From: Polaribacter sp. IC073
GTDB lineage: Bacteria > Bacteroidota > Bacteroidia > Flavobacteriales > Flavobacteriaceae
Length of the DNA stretch: 64,000 nt
Assembly: GCF_007997075.1 (NCBI RefSeq)
Contig: NZ_VORS01000008.1
Span: 1-64,000, forward strand
Direction: 5' to 3'
The notes beneath the pieces are model-generated. The model ran no database searches and was not told the origin of the DNA. It was given only the letters and a program-made list of their open reading frames with translations. The translations under genes and the position numbers were made by a program. Below, one piece after another: positions 19,858 through 28,400 of the stretch. The stretch's first letter is position 1, and each line of letters begins with the position of its first letter.

Positions 19858-19887
19858 AAAAGGATTGTAGCAATACAATCCTTTTTT
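19858..19887 (+). terminator. Rho-independent terminator after the DsbD-like gene
   Basis: AAAAGGATTGTA and TACAATCCTTTT pair perfectly (12 bp) around a GCAA tetraloop, followed by more T residues. It lies 53 bases after the stop. Confidence 0.9.
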
Positions 19888-20042
19888 GATTTTAGACGAA
19901 AGTATGAGAAAAAAATCAACAGCATATTTTATACATTATAATCAGAAAAATATTAGCTAAAAACTCTTAACTTTAAAATTAAAGTATAAAATACCAGTGT
20001 GTAAAAAATAAATAAACTATTACAATCGCTAAAAGTAAAATA

Positions 20043-21143
20043 ATGAAAGATTTTTTGATAACCTATAAAGGATATATGTATTGGGTGGTAGGAGTTCTAA
20101 TTGCTGTAATTATACTGCGCTTTTTAACAAACTTACTGCATAATTGGCTGCTAAAAAAAGAGCTGGAAAAATTTCCAGAAGAGCAACCTAAAACAGTTAA
20201 CTTAGTTAAAAGAATTCTAAATGCATTATGGGTTGTTTTAGGATTAATTGGGATGAGTTTTATTTTTGTCGGTGAAAATAAGTATGCCATTATTTTAAAA
20301 AATATAGAACTCGTTTTATATTTAGGTTTAATGGCGGTATTTACAATCGTGGCAGCTGCAACAACAAACATGTGGTTCAAAACATCTATAGAACGTAAAG
20401 TAAAACACAATGATGATCCTACCAGTCTACAGTTTTTGAGAAATGTAATTGTTGTTGTTATTTATTTTTTAGGAATTGTTTTATGTTTATTGGCTTTTCC
20501 ATCGATGCGAGGTTTGGCTCATACTGCTTTAGGTGGTGCAGGTGTTATTGCTCTAATTGCTGGTGTTGCTTCCCAAGAAGCATTGTCTAATGTTATTGGT
20601 GGTATATTTATCATTTCATTTAAGCCTTTTAAAATAGGAGACTTAATAAAAGTAACAGATGACATGGTTGGTACTGTTACAGATATTACCTTACGTCATA
20701 CTATAATTCGGAATTTTGAAAACAAAATGATTGTGATCCCTAACGCAATAATTAATAAAGAAAAATTAATTAATTACGATTTAGGAGAATTGAAGTGTTG
20801 TGAACGAATTGAAATTAAAATAGGGTTTGATAGCGATGTAGATGTTGCCAAAAGGATAATGCAAGAAGAATGTGAAGCACATCCGTTATTAATGGACAAT
20901 AGATCTTTTCAAGAAAAAAAAGAAGGCAAACCTATTGCTAAAACAGCTTTAATAGAGATGAGCGAGTATTGTGTGACGTTAAGAGTTTGGGCTTGGGCAC
21001 ATAATTTTTCTGACTGTTTTCAGCTAAAAATTGATGTTTTAGAAACGATAAAAAAGCGTTTCAAAGAAAATAATATAGAAAGACCTTCACCAAACAGAAC
21101 CATTATTTTTCAGGATAAAAAAACCGATTTAGAAACGACGTAA
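20043..21143 (+). CDS. MscS-family mechanosensitive channel
   Basis: The 366-residue protein has four hydrophobic segments in the first ~190 residues (YWVVGVLIAVIILRFL, ALWVVLGLIGMSFIFV, LVLYLGLMAVFTIVAAA, VIVVVIYFLGIVLCLLAF). A glycine/alanine-rich pore helix follows (TALGGAGVIALIAGVASQEAL), then the soluble beta domain (FKIGDLIKVTDDMVGTVTDITLRHT, VIPNAIINKEKLINY). This is MscS architecture: a tension-gated osmotic safety valve of the inner membrane. It is flanked by terminators on both sides, so it is a single-gene unit and appears unrelated to the sugar loci. Confidence 0.92.
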   Translation: MKDFLITYKGYMYWVVGVLIAVIILRFLTNLLHNWLLKKELEKFPEEQPKTVNLVKRILNALWVVLGLIGMSFIFVGENKYAIILKNIELVLYLGLMAVFTIVAAATTNMWFKTSIERKVKHNDDPTSLQFLRNVIVVVIYFLGIVLCLLAFPSMRGLAHTALGGAGVIALIAGVASQEALSNVIGGIFIISFKPFKIGDLIKVTDDMVGTVTDITLRHTIIRNFENKMIVIPNAIINKEKLINYDLGELKCCERIEIKIGFDSDVDVAKRIMQEECEAHPLLMDNRSFQEKKEGKPIAKTALIEMSEYCVTLRVWAWAHNFSDCFQLKIDVLETIKKRFKENNIERPSPNRTIIFQDKKTDLETT

Positions 21144-21192
21144 TTCTATTTTTTGATGACTTATTGTCAAGATGATTTCATATTTTAAAACT

Positions 21193-21228
21193 AAAGAAGG
21201 ATTGCACAATTGCAATCCTTCTTTAATT
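21193..21228. terminator. Bidirectional terminator between convergent genes
   Basis: AAAGAAGGATTGCA and TGCAATCCTTCTTT form a perfect 14-bp stem around CAAT, with T/A-rich flanks on both sides. It serves the rightward MscS gene and the leftward DUF4861 gene. Confidence 0.9.
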
Positions 21229-21242
21229 TTAAAAAGAAAATG

Positions 21243-22418
21243 TTATTTAATATCAACTTGTAACGGGTTGTTAATCTGTTTCGAGAATTTATTTAAATAA
21301 TCTTCCCAGTCTTGTTTCGAAGTAAATTGTTTGCTTTTTAACCAACCAAAACCTGCATAGTAAACTACTTTATGATCCTTTACATTTAAATGAGCATATC
21401 CGTTGCTTAAATCTTTTGTTTCTACATCATATTTTTCAAAACCTTTAAAAGTGCTTTTGTCTGCAATAATTGCAGTTCCTAATTCTGAATCTGCATGAGG
21501 TTGCCAATAACTTACCCATCCATTTTTATCATTACCAGTAACTTCGCCGTCTTTTTCATGCAACGTTAAACCCGCAGAAATGGTGTCTGTTCCTTCAATA
21601 TTTGTAGAAAATTTAGAAAAATTACTTCCTAAATCTAAACTAATTGTTTTAGATTCTGTGATGGTTTTACCAGCAGCATCCCAACTTTCATATTCTAAAT
21701 AAAAACTAGTTCTAATTGGTCCCGTGGTAATTGTTGTCCATTTTGTGTAGTTTTTAGAAAGATAATAAGTGCTATCAACCTTAACAGCAATACCACCAAC
21801 TCCACGACTCACACCAACATGAAAATCATCTAAACCTTCACCTGTATCTTCGTGATAGCTTCCTGTTTTGTCTACCATCGTTTCTTTGTACCACTTGTTA
21901 ATTATAGGATATTCTACTCTTTTTAACCAAGCATCTACACCACTAGATAAAGTTCCTCCAGGAATATTGTCTTCTATCATTTTTTGAGCAACGGGTCCAT
22001 ACACTCTAAAAGCAACTTTGTTGTTTTCCCAAGTATAATCATCTGTACGTTCTGGTACAAAACGAGAGTAACAGAAGTCTTCTGCTTTCGGGTTTTCTGC
22101 AGCTGTAATGCTTACAACTTCGAAGCTTATTTCTGAATTTGCGGCCATTTTAGGTTGAAATAAAAGTTCATCCATAGCACCATCTCCATCAATATCTACA
22201 AGCTGGGTAACCTCAAGTTGTCCTGTTTTTACATTTTTTATTCCAACAGTAGAAAAATCATCAACCTTTAGAGAAGATTTGTTAAGTTCTACGGTTTCGA
22301 AAGTACGTTCAAAATCGAGCATATTTTTCACGGTAATAATTGTGTTTTTTTTCTCTTCAGAACAAGAAAACACAACGGTTACAATTAATAAATAGGATAG
22401 TTTTTTTAAAGTGTTCAT
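21243..22418 (-). CDS. DUF4861 lipoprotein associated with uronate catabolism
   Basis: A 391-residue protein with a lipoprotein signal ending VTVVFSC. It matches, by my recognition, the DUF4861 family: EQLVDIDGDGAMDELLFQP-like calcium-type loop (VDIDGDGAMDEL), RFVPERTDDYTWENNKVAFR, a long beta-rich body and a C-terminal YYAGFGWLKS. These proteins turn up in uronic-acid PULs beside KduI/KduD and GH88 or GH105 enzymes. I do not know a firmly assigned reaction; processing of unsaturated uronyl sugars in the periplasm is a reasonable guess. It is the last gene of the kduI-kduD operon, separated from kduD by a hairpin repeat. Confidence 0.75.
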   Translation of the reverse strand: MNTLKKLSYLLIVTVVFSCSEEKKNTIITVKNMLDFERTFETVELNKSSLKVDDFSTVGIKNVKTGQLEVTQLVDIDGDGAMDELLFQPKMAANSEISFEVVSITAAENPKAEDFCYSRFVPERTDDYTWENNKVAFRVYGPVAQKMIEDNIPGGTLSSGVDAWLKRVEYPIINKWYKETMVDKTGSYHEDTGEGLDDFHVGVSRGVGGIAVKVDSTYYLSKNYTKWTTITTGPIRTSFYLEYESWDAAGKTITESKTISLDLGSNFSKFSTNIEGTDTISAGLTLHEKDGEVTGNDKNGWVSYWQPHADSELGTAIIADKSTFKGFEKYDVETKDLSNGYAHLNVKDHKVVYYAGFGWLKSKQFTSKQDWEDYLNKFSKQINNPLQVDIK

Positions 22419-22502
22419 TGTTTATTCATTTTAAAAATTAATGTTCTTGGATGCAAATAGGTTCGATGAATTTATAGTTTATAGGTCTAAAAATAGCAAT
22501 AA

Positions 22503-22533
22503 GACCCCACAGGTTTTTAAAACTTGTGAGGTC
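22503..22533. repeat. REP-like palindrome between kduD and the DUF4861 gene
   Basis: GACCCCACAGGTTTT and AAAACTTGTGAGGTC form a 15-bp imperfect stem with wobble pairs around a single base. Read on the minus strand it is followed by TTATT, so it can also act as a weak terminator after kduD. The sequence type (GACCTCACAGGTTTT...) looks like an extragenic palindrome. Confidence 0.6.
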
Positions 22534-22564
22534 TGAAAACTGTTATTTTTACTGCTATTAAAGA

Positions 22565-23359
22565 CTAATCTTCGTTTGCAGGTTTACCAATAGTAGCTAA
22601 AATTCCGCCATCAACATATACTACATGTCCGTTTACAAAATCACTAGCCTTAGAGCTTAAAAAGATTGCTGCCCCTTGTAAGTCATCTGGGTTTCCCCAT
22701 TTTCCTGCAGGAGTTCTTCCTACAATAAAATCGTTAAAAGGATGCCCATCTACTCTAATTGGTTCTGTTTGGCTGGTTGCAAAATAGCCAGGACCAATTC
22801 CGTTTGTTTGAATATTAAATTTAGCCCATTCTGTTGCCATATTCTGAGTCAACATTTTTAAACCTCCTTTTGCAGCTGCGTAAGCACCAACAGAGTTTCT
22901 ACCTAACTCGCTCATCATAGAGCAAATGTTTATAATTTTACCACTTTTTCTTTCAATCATGCCTTTTACAACATGTTTAGAAACAATAAAAGGCGCTACT
23001 AGATCAACATCTATTACAGCTTTAAAGTCTGCAACTTCCATCTCTACTAACGGAGTTCTTTTGATAATACCTGCATTGTTCACTAGAATATCAATATGAC
23101 CAACTTCTGCTTCAATTTTTGCTACATTTTCTTTTACAGCATTTTCATCTGTAACATTAAAAAGATACCCATAAGCATCAATTCCTGCTGCTTTGTATTC
23201 TAGAACGGCTTTGTCTAATTTTTCTTGTGAAGAGTTTCCGTTTACAACAATTTTAGCACCCGCGTTTCCAAGACCTTTTGCCATTGCCATACCAAGACCA
23301 TGTGTTGCACCTGTAATAAGTGCTACTTTTCCTGATAAATCAAATAAGTTAATAGACAT
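22565..23359 (-). CDS. kduD: 2-dehydro-3-deoxy-D-gluconate 5-dehydrogenase (KduD), SDR family
   Basis: The protein has 264 residues, the usual SDR length. The nucleotide loop is TGATHGLGMAMA, the structural motif NNAGI, and the catalytic set Ser (ICSMMSELG) with YAAAK. The C-terminal PLVEMEVADF-to-GRTPAGKWGNPDDL stretch is typical of KduD. It reduces 5-keto-4-deoxyuronate-derived 2,5-diketo-3-deoxygluconate to KDG in the cytoplasm. It follows kduI by 17 bases. Together they process the unsaturated uronate that GH88 releases from lyase products. Confidence 0.9.
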   Translation of the reverse strand: MSINLFDLSGKVALITGATHGLGMAMAKGLGNAGAKIVVNGNSSQEKLDKAVLEYKAAGIDAYGYLFNVTDENAVKENVAKIEAEVGHIDILVNNAGIIKRTPLVEMEVADFKAVIDVDLVAPFIVSKHVVKGMIERKSGKIINICSMMSELGRNSVGAYAAAKGGLKMLTQNMATEWAKFNIQTNGIGPGYFATSQTEPIRVDGHPFNDFIVGRTPAGKWGNPDDLQGAAIFLSSKASDFVNGHVVYVDGGILATIGKPANED

Positions 23360-23376
23360 AATTTATTTTTTTAAGT

Positions 23377-24222
23377 TTATCTTAATTCGTTAATTTTACA
23401 ATGATCCATGTCTCCATAATCTAAATTTTCACCTGCCATTCCCCAAATAAAAGAATAACTACTTGTACCAGAACCAGAGTGAATAGACCAAGGTGGTGAA
23501 ATTACTGCTTGGTTGTTAGCCATCCAGATATGTCTTGTTTCTGTAGGTTCTCCCATAAAGTGAGAAACTGCTTGATCTGAAGCAATTTCAAAGTAGAAAT
23601 ATACTTCCATTCTTCTATCATGTACGTGTGCTGGCATTGTGTTCCAAGAGCTTCCTGGTTTAATGGTTGTCATTCCCATTTGTAATTGGCATACTTCTAC
23701 AACGCTGTTTACAATGTACTTTCTTAATGTTCTTGCATTTGCAGTTTCAGGAGCTCCTAATTCTATCGTTTCAACATCATCTTTCCCTATTTTTTTAGTA
23801 GGAAAAGCTTTGTGAGCAGGAGTAGAGTTTAAATAAAATAAAGCGGGGTTGCTTGCAGACTCGCTAGAGAATTCTACATTTTTGTTTCCTTGCCCAACAT
23901 ATAAAGCTTCTTTATGCTCTAAAACGTATGCTGTACCATCTACAGTAACTTTTCCTTTTTGACCTACATTTATAATTCCTAATTCTCTTCTGTCTAAAAA
24001 ATTTTCGGCTTTTAAAGGATCTATAGATTCTAATTTTAAAGTAGAATTTGTTGGTACTGCACTACCTGTAATAAAACGATCATAATGAGAATACACTAAA
24101 TTAATAGTGTTCTTTTCCATTAAGTTATCTATTAAAAACTCTTCTCTAATTCTTGCGGTATCATAAGTTTTTACATCTTTTGGTGCTGCTGCATATCGTG
24201 TACTAAAGTTTGTTTTCATCAT
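23377..24222 (-). CDS. kduI: 5-dehydro-4-deoxy-D-glucuronate isomerase (KduI)
   Basis: A 281-residue cupin-type isomerase, the normal KduI length. The zinc site is visible as MPAHVHDRRMEVYFYF (two histidines and a glutamate) with a later histidine in SPPWSIHSG. FLDRRELGIINVG and the N-terminal DVKTYDTARIREEFLI are family signatures. It converts 4-deoxy-L-threo-5-hexosulose uronate to 3-deoxy-D-glycero-2,5-hexodiulosonate. It is the first gene of the leftward operon, transcribed from a promoter that overlaps a 40-bp palindromic operator. Confidence 0.95.
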   Translation of the reverse strand: MMKTNFSTRYAAAPKDVKTYDTARIREEFLIDNLMEKNTINLVYSHYDRFITGSAVPTNSTLKLESIDPLKAENFLDRRELGIINVGQKGKVTVDGTAYVLEHKEALYVGQGNKNVEFSSESASNPALFYLNSTPAHKAFPTKKIGKDDVETIELGAPETANARTLRKYIVNSVVEVCQLQMGMTTIKPGSSWNTMPAHVHDRRMEVYFYFEIASDQAVSHFMGEPTETRHIWMANNQAVISPPWSIHSGSGTSSYSFIWGMAGENLDYGDMDHCKINELR

Positions 24223-24265
24223 TATATTTTTTATTGAAATTGAATGTTTTTTCTTAATTATATTA

Positions 24266-24296
24266 CAAAAGTAAGAAAAAAAACATTAAAATACAA
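24266..24296 (-). promoter_or_regulatory. Predicted kduI-kduD promoter
   Basis: On the minus strand TTG (24294-24296) is followed after 20 bases by TACTTTTG (24266-24273), an exact TAnnTTTG box, 44 bases from the kduI start. The -33 element lies inside the palindromic operator, so a bound regulator would block polymerase. Confidence 0.7.
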
Positions 24297-24318
24297 TCGA
24301 TTGTATTTTAATGTTTTT
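24279..24318. promoter_or_regulatory. 40-bp perfect palindrome, probable LacI-family operator
   Basis: The arm AAAAACATTAAAATACAATC is followed directly by its exact reverse complement, centred on ATCGAT between 24298 and 24299. It lies between kduI and the divergent LacI gene and overlaps the kduI -33 box and touches the regulator's -7 box. The core ACAATCGATTGT with a central CG is the type of site bound by LacI-family dimers. Confidence 0.8.
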
Positions 24319-24325
24319 ATATTTG
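24318..24325 (+). promoter_or_regulatory. Predicted -7 box of the LacI regulator gene
   Basis: TATATTTG matches TAnnTTTG exactly and abuts the palindrome, 56 bases before the start codon. A TTG at 24301-24303 is only 14 bases upstream, too close for the consensus, so the -33 element is poor. The position suggests autoregulation. Confidence 0.5.
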
Positions 24326-24381
24326 CTTTCAACTAAACAACATAATATGTTTAATTTAGTCAATGATAATTTAGAATTTTA

Positions 24382-25401
24382 ATGGACAATACTGAGATAA
24401 CGATACATGATATTGCTGAAATTTTAGGGATAAATAGCTCTACGGTTTCTCGAGCTTTGAATAATAGTTCTAGGGTCGCTCAGAAAACCAAGGATAAAAT
24501 ATTAAAAAAAGCAACAGAGTTAGGATATCAGCGAAACCATTTAGCTTCTAATTTAAGAAAAAGAAAAACCTTTACTATAGGTGTAATTGTACCAAGAATA
24601 TCGCGTCATTTTTTCTCATCTGCAATTGCAGGAATTGAAGAAACTGCTTTTAAAGCTGGTTATAACGTTATTATTTGTCAGTCTTTAGAAAGCTTAGAAA
24701 GAGAAAAAAGTATTATAGATACGTTGTTAGCAAATAGAGTAGATGGTGTTTTAATTTCTATTTCTATGGAAACTAAAAATTATGATCATTTAAAGGGATT
24801 AAAACAAAGAAAGATACCGTTTGTTTTTTTTGACAGACATTGCGATATAGCAGAAAACAGTAAAGTTGTAATAGATGATTTTAATGCTGCATTTACTGCT
24901 GTAGAGCATTTAATTGAAAAAAACAGCACGAATATTGCTCATTTTTCTGGCCCACAAAATTTAGAAATTTATAAAAACAGATTTAAAGGCTACAAGGCTG
25001 CGTTAGAAAAACATAAGATTCCTTTTAGAGAAGAATTGGTTGTTTCTTCTAGTTTAATGGAAAAAGATGGTGCACAAAATGTACAAAAAATATTAGCGCT
25101 ACCGTATAAAATAGATGGCTTGTTTTGCGCAAATGATGTAGTTGCTATTGGTGCAATTCAATATTTGAGAAAAATAAAAATTAGAGTTCCAGAAGATATT
25201 GCTATTGTTGGCTTTAGTAACGAAACTATTTCTTCGGTTATTGAACCCGCTTTAACTACTATAAATCAATCTGGCATGCAAATAGGTGAAGCTGCTACAA
25301 ATTTATTGTTAGCTAAAATTTCTAATGAAAATAAAAAGCAAATTCATGAAACTATTATTGTTAAAACAAATTTAATTGAACGCAAATCTACGTTAAGGTG
25401 A
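24382..25401 (+). CDS. LacI-family regulator, probable controller of the kdu operon
   Basis: The 339-residue protein has a canonical N-terminal LacI HTH (ITIHDIAEILGINSSTVSRALN, hinge HLASNLRKRK) and a periplasmic-binding-protein-like effector domain (TIGVIVPRISRHFFSSAIAGIE, FCANDVVAIGAI, IVGFSNETISSVIEPALTTINQ). It diverges from kduI across the 40-bp palindrome. By position it likely represses kduI-kduD-DUF4861 and itself. A uronate catabolite such as KDG or its diketo precursor would be a sensible inducer, but this is inferred. Confidence 0.92.
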   Translation: MDNTEITIHDIAEILGINSSTVSRALNNSSRVAQKTKDKILKKATELGYQRNHLASNLRKRKTFTIGVIVPRISRHFFSSAIAGIEETAFKAGYNVIICQSLESLEREKSIIDTLLANRVDGVLISISMETKNYDHLKGLKQRKIPFVFFDRHCDIAENSKVVIDDFNAAFTAVEHLIEKNSTNIAHFSGPQNLEIYKNRFKGYKAALEKHKIPFREELVVSSSLMEKDGAQNVQKILALPYKIDGLFCANDVVAIGAIQYLRKIKIRVPEDIAIVGFSNETISSVIEPALTTINQSGMQIGEAATNLLLAKISNENKKQIHETIIVKTNLIERKSTLR

Positions 25402-25459
25402 TTTAATTTTTTTACATTTAACTTTTACATATTATGAAATTATTACGTAAATTTTTTTA

Positions 25460-28400
25460 ATGAATTTTAAAAATATATTATTTTTTCTTTCTTTTGTTTT
25501 GGTACTATTTTCTGCCAAAGCACAAGATTTCTCTAGTAGCAATCAGCTCTTAAAGTTTAAGCAATTTTCTTTAACAGAAGGCCTGTCTCAAAGCTCTGTA
25601 TTGTGTATTCTGCAAGATTCTAGAGGTTTTATATGGTTTGGTACTAGAGATGGATTGAATAAGTATGATGGCCATACTTTTATTACTTACCGATATAATT
25701 ACAGAGATAAAAATAGTATAAGTAATAGTTATATAAAAACCCTATTAGAAGATAAGAATGGTACAATTTGGATTGGTACAAACAACGGTTTAAACAAATA
25801 CATTCCGCATGAAGATAACTTCGAAAGAGTTAAGCAATCTAACTTAGATGGTAGTTTAATTAATAATGAAATATGGAGCTTAGCTTCTATAGATAAAAAT
25901 TATTTGTGGGTTGGTACCAATGCAGGGTTAGAGAAATTTAATATAAAGACCGCAAAAAGTGAACATATTTTTAATAAAGCGAATACTTCCAAAGCTTTAT
26001 TAGAAAATCAAATTAGATCTTTATTTGTTGCATCAAACCAAGATTTATGGATCTGTAATAGACAGAATATCTCTGTTTACAATGATAAAAAAAAGGAGTT
26101 TAAACAAATTTCTTATCCTATAACTCAAGTAAGAAAATCTACTATAAGTTATGCGCCTGTTATATTTCAAGATGCTAGTGATGTTATTTGGTTAGGCTAC
26201 AGAGATGGTTTAGCCGTTTTTAATCCAGAGAAAAATAAGTTTGAACATTTTGAAATAAATTCAAAAAACACCACTACAATTAATGATGAAGTAAGAGACA
26301 TTCATCAAGATTTTTATGGCAATATTTGGGTAGGAACTTATAAAGGTTTGTATATTATTGATAAGGATAAAACAACTATAAACCATTATGAACATGACGA
26401 AAATAACTTAAATAGCTTAAGCCAGAATTCAATTTACAGCATTATTGGTGATACAAAAGGAGATGTTTGGATTGGTACCTATGCTGGCGGAATAAATTAT
26501 TATGATAGAAGTTTCGACCTTTTTAAAAACTACTACGCTGGGTCAAATAACTACAAGCTAAATTATAAAGTAGTAAGTGATATTGTAGAAGACAACGCTA
26601 ATAATTTATGGATTGGTACAGAAGGTGGAGGTGTTAATTTTTTAGATAAAAAAACCGACAAGTTTACCTATTACACACATGATAAGAATAACGCCAAAAG
26701 CATTAGTGCTAATAACGTAAAGTCTCTTATTAAAACAAAAAAAGGTAATTTTTGGATTGGTACACATGATGGTGGTTTAAATTTCTTAAATCCGAAGAAA
26801 AAACCTTACACTTTTTTAAAATATAGAAGTGATTCCAATGACTCAACTAGTTTAAGTAGCGATAGAATTATATCTTTATTTGAAGACGATAAAGAGAATA
26901 TTTGGGTAGGAACCTCTGGTGGAGGATTAAACATGTTAAATGTAAAAGAAAATTCATTTTTAAGAATTGAAGAAGCAACTTCTTTTATAGGAGATTTTGT
27001 GTACAATATATCAGAAACAAATGACAAAGAGGTGCTGTTAATTTCTGGAAATGAAGGGTTGGCTAAAATTAATATAAATTCTAAAAAAATAACTTCAATA
27101 GCCTACCAAAAGAAAAGCGAAGAATTAGAAAATGCGGCAATAACATTATGTGCCTATGAAGATGAATTTAATAATATTTGGATTGGTACAGAAGGTGATG
27201 GAGTGTTTTATTACAATACGAAAACCCAAAACAGTATTCGATACGGAACCAAAGATGGTTTACCAAACCAGGTGATTTATTCCATTTTACCAGATGACTA
27301 TAATAATTTATGGTTTAGCACAAACAAAGGAATAAGTAGATTAAATTTAAACACATGTCAATTTAAGAATTTTGATGTTTCTGATGGATTGATAAGTAAT
27401 GAGTTTAATTACAATTCTAAAATTAAATTAGAGAATAAACAGTTAATGTTTGGGAGTGCAAACGGTATCGTCTTTTTCAATCCAGAAAAAATAGCCGAAA
27501 ATGCATTTATCCCCTCTGTTTATGTAACCTCGTTTTCGGTAAATAATAAACCTTATTTATCAGGAACAAGAATTGGCAAAAAAATTACGCTTACGCACGA
27601 TCAAAGTGTTTTTAGTTTCAGTTTTATAGCATTGAGTTACTCGCAACCAGATAAAAATAAATATGCCTATAAGTTAGAGGGTTTCGATACAAGTTGGAAT
27701 TATATTGGCAATAAAAAGTCTGCAACCTACACAAATTTAGATGCAGGTAAATATCTGTTTAAGGTAAAAGCATCTAATAGTGATGGTCTTTGGAATGAGA
27801 AAGGACGAGCTGTTATTGTGAGGATATTGCCTCCGTTATGGAAAACTTGGTGGGCATATTTTATCTATATCTTAGTAATTATTGGTGCGTTATTGTTGAT
27901 TAGAAAGTATAGTTTGTTAAGAATTTATGAGAAAAATGAATTAAAACAAGAACGCTTAGAGAAAGAAAAAATAGAAGAAATAAATAGTTTAAAATTAAAA
28001 CTATTTACAAATATTTCGCATGATTTTAGAACGCCACTAACATTAATTATTGGGCCTCTAGAAAGAATGTTAAAGAATAACGAAGGAACTAGTTTTGTGC
28101 AAAAGCAGCATCAAATAATGTACAGAAATGCCAGTGTTTTATTACAATTAATAAATCAGTTATTAGATTTTAGAAAAAATGAATCTGGTAAATTAAAACT
28201 AAAAGCATCTCATAACAATATTGTTTCTTTTGTAGAAAATATAAAAGTATCTTTTGACGAGTTGGCAAATTATAGAGAAATAGACTACAGCTTTAAATCT
28301 AATGAAGAGGTTTTAGATGTTTGGTTCGATGTTGTAAATCTAAAAAAAGTAATTTTTAATTTACTTTCAAATGCATTTAAATTCAGTGCAGATAGTAGTA

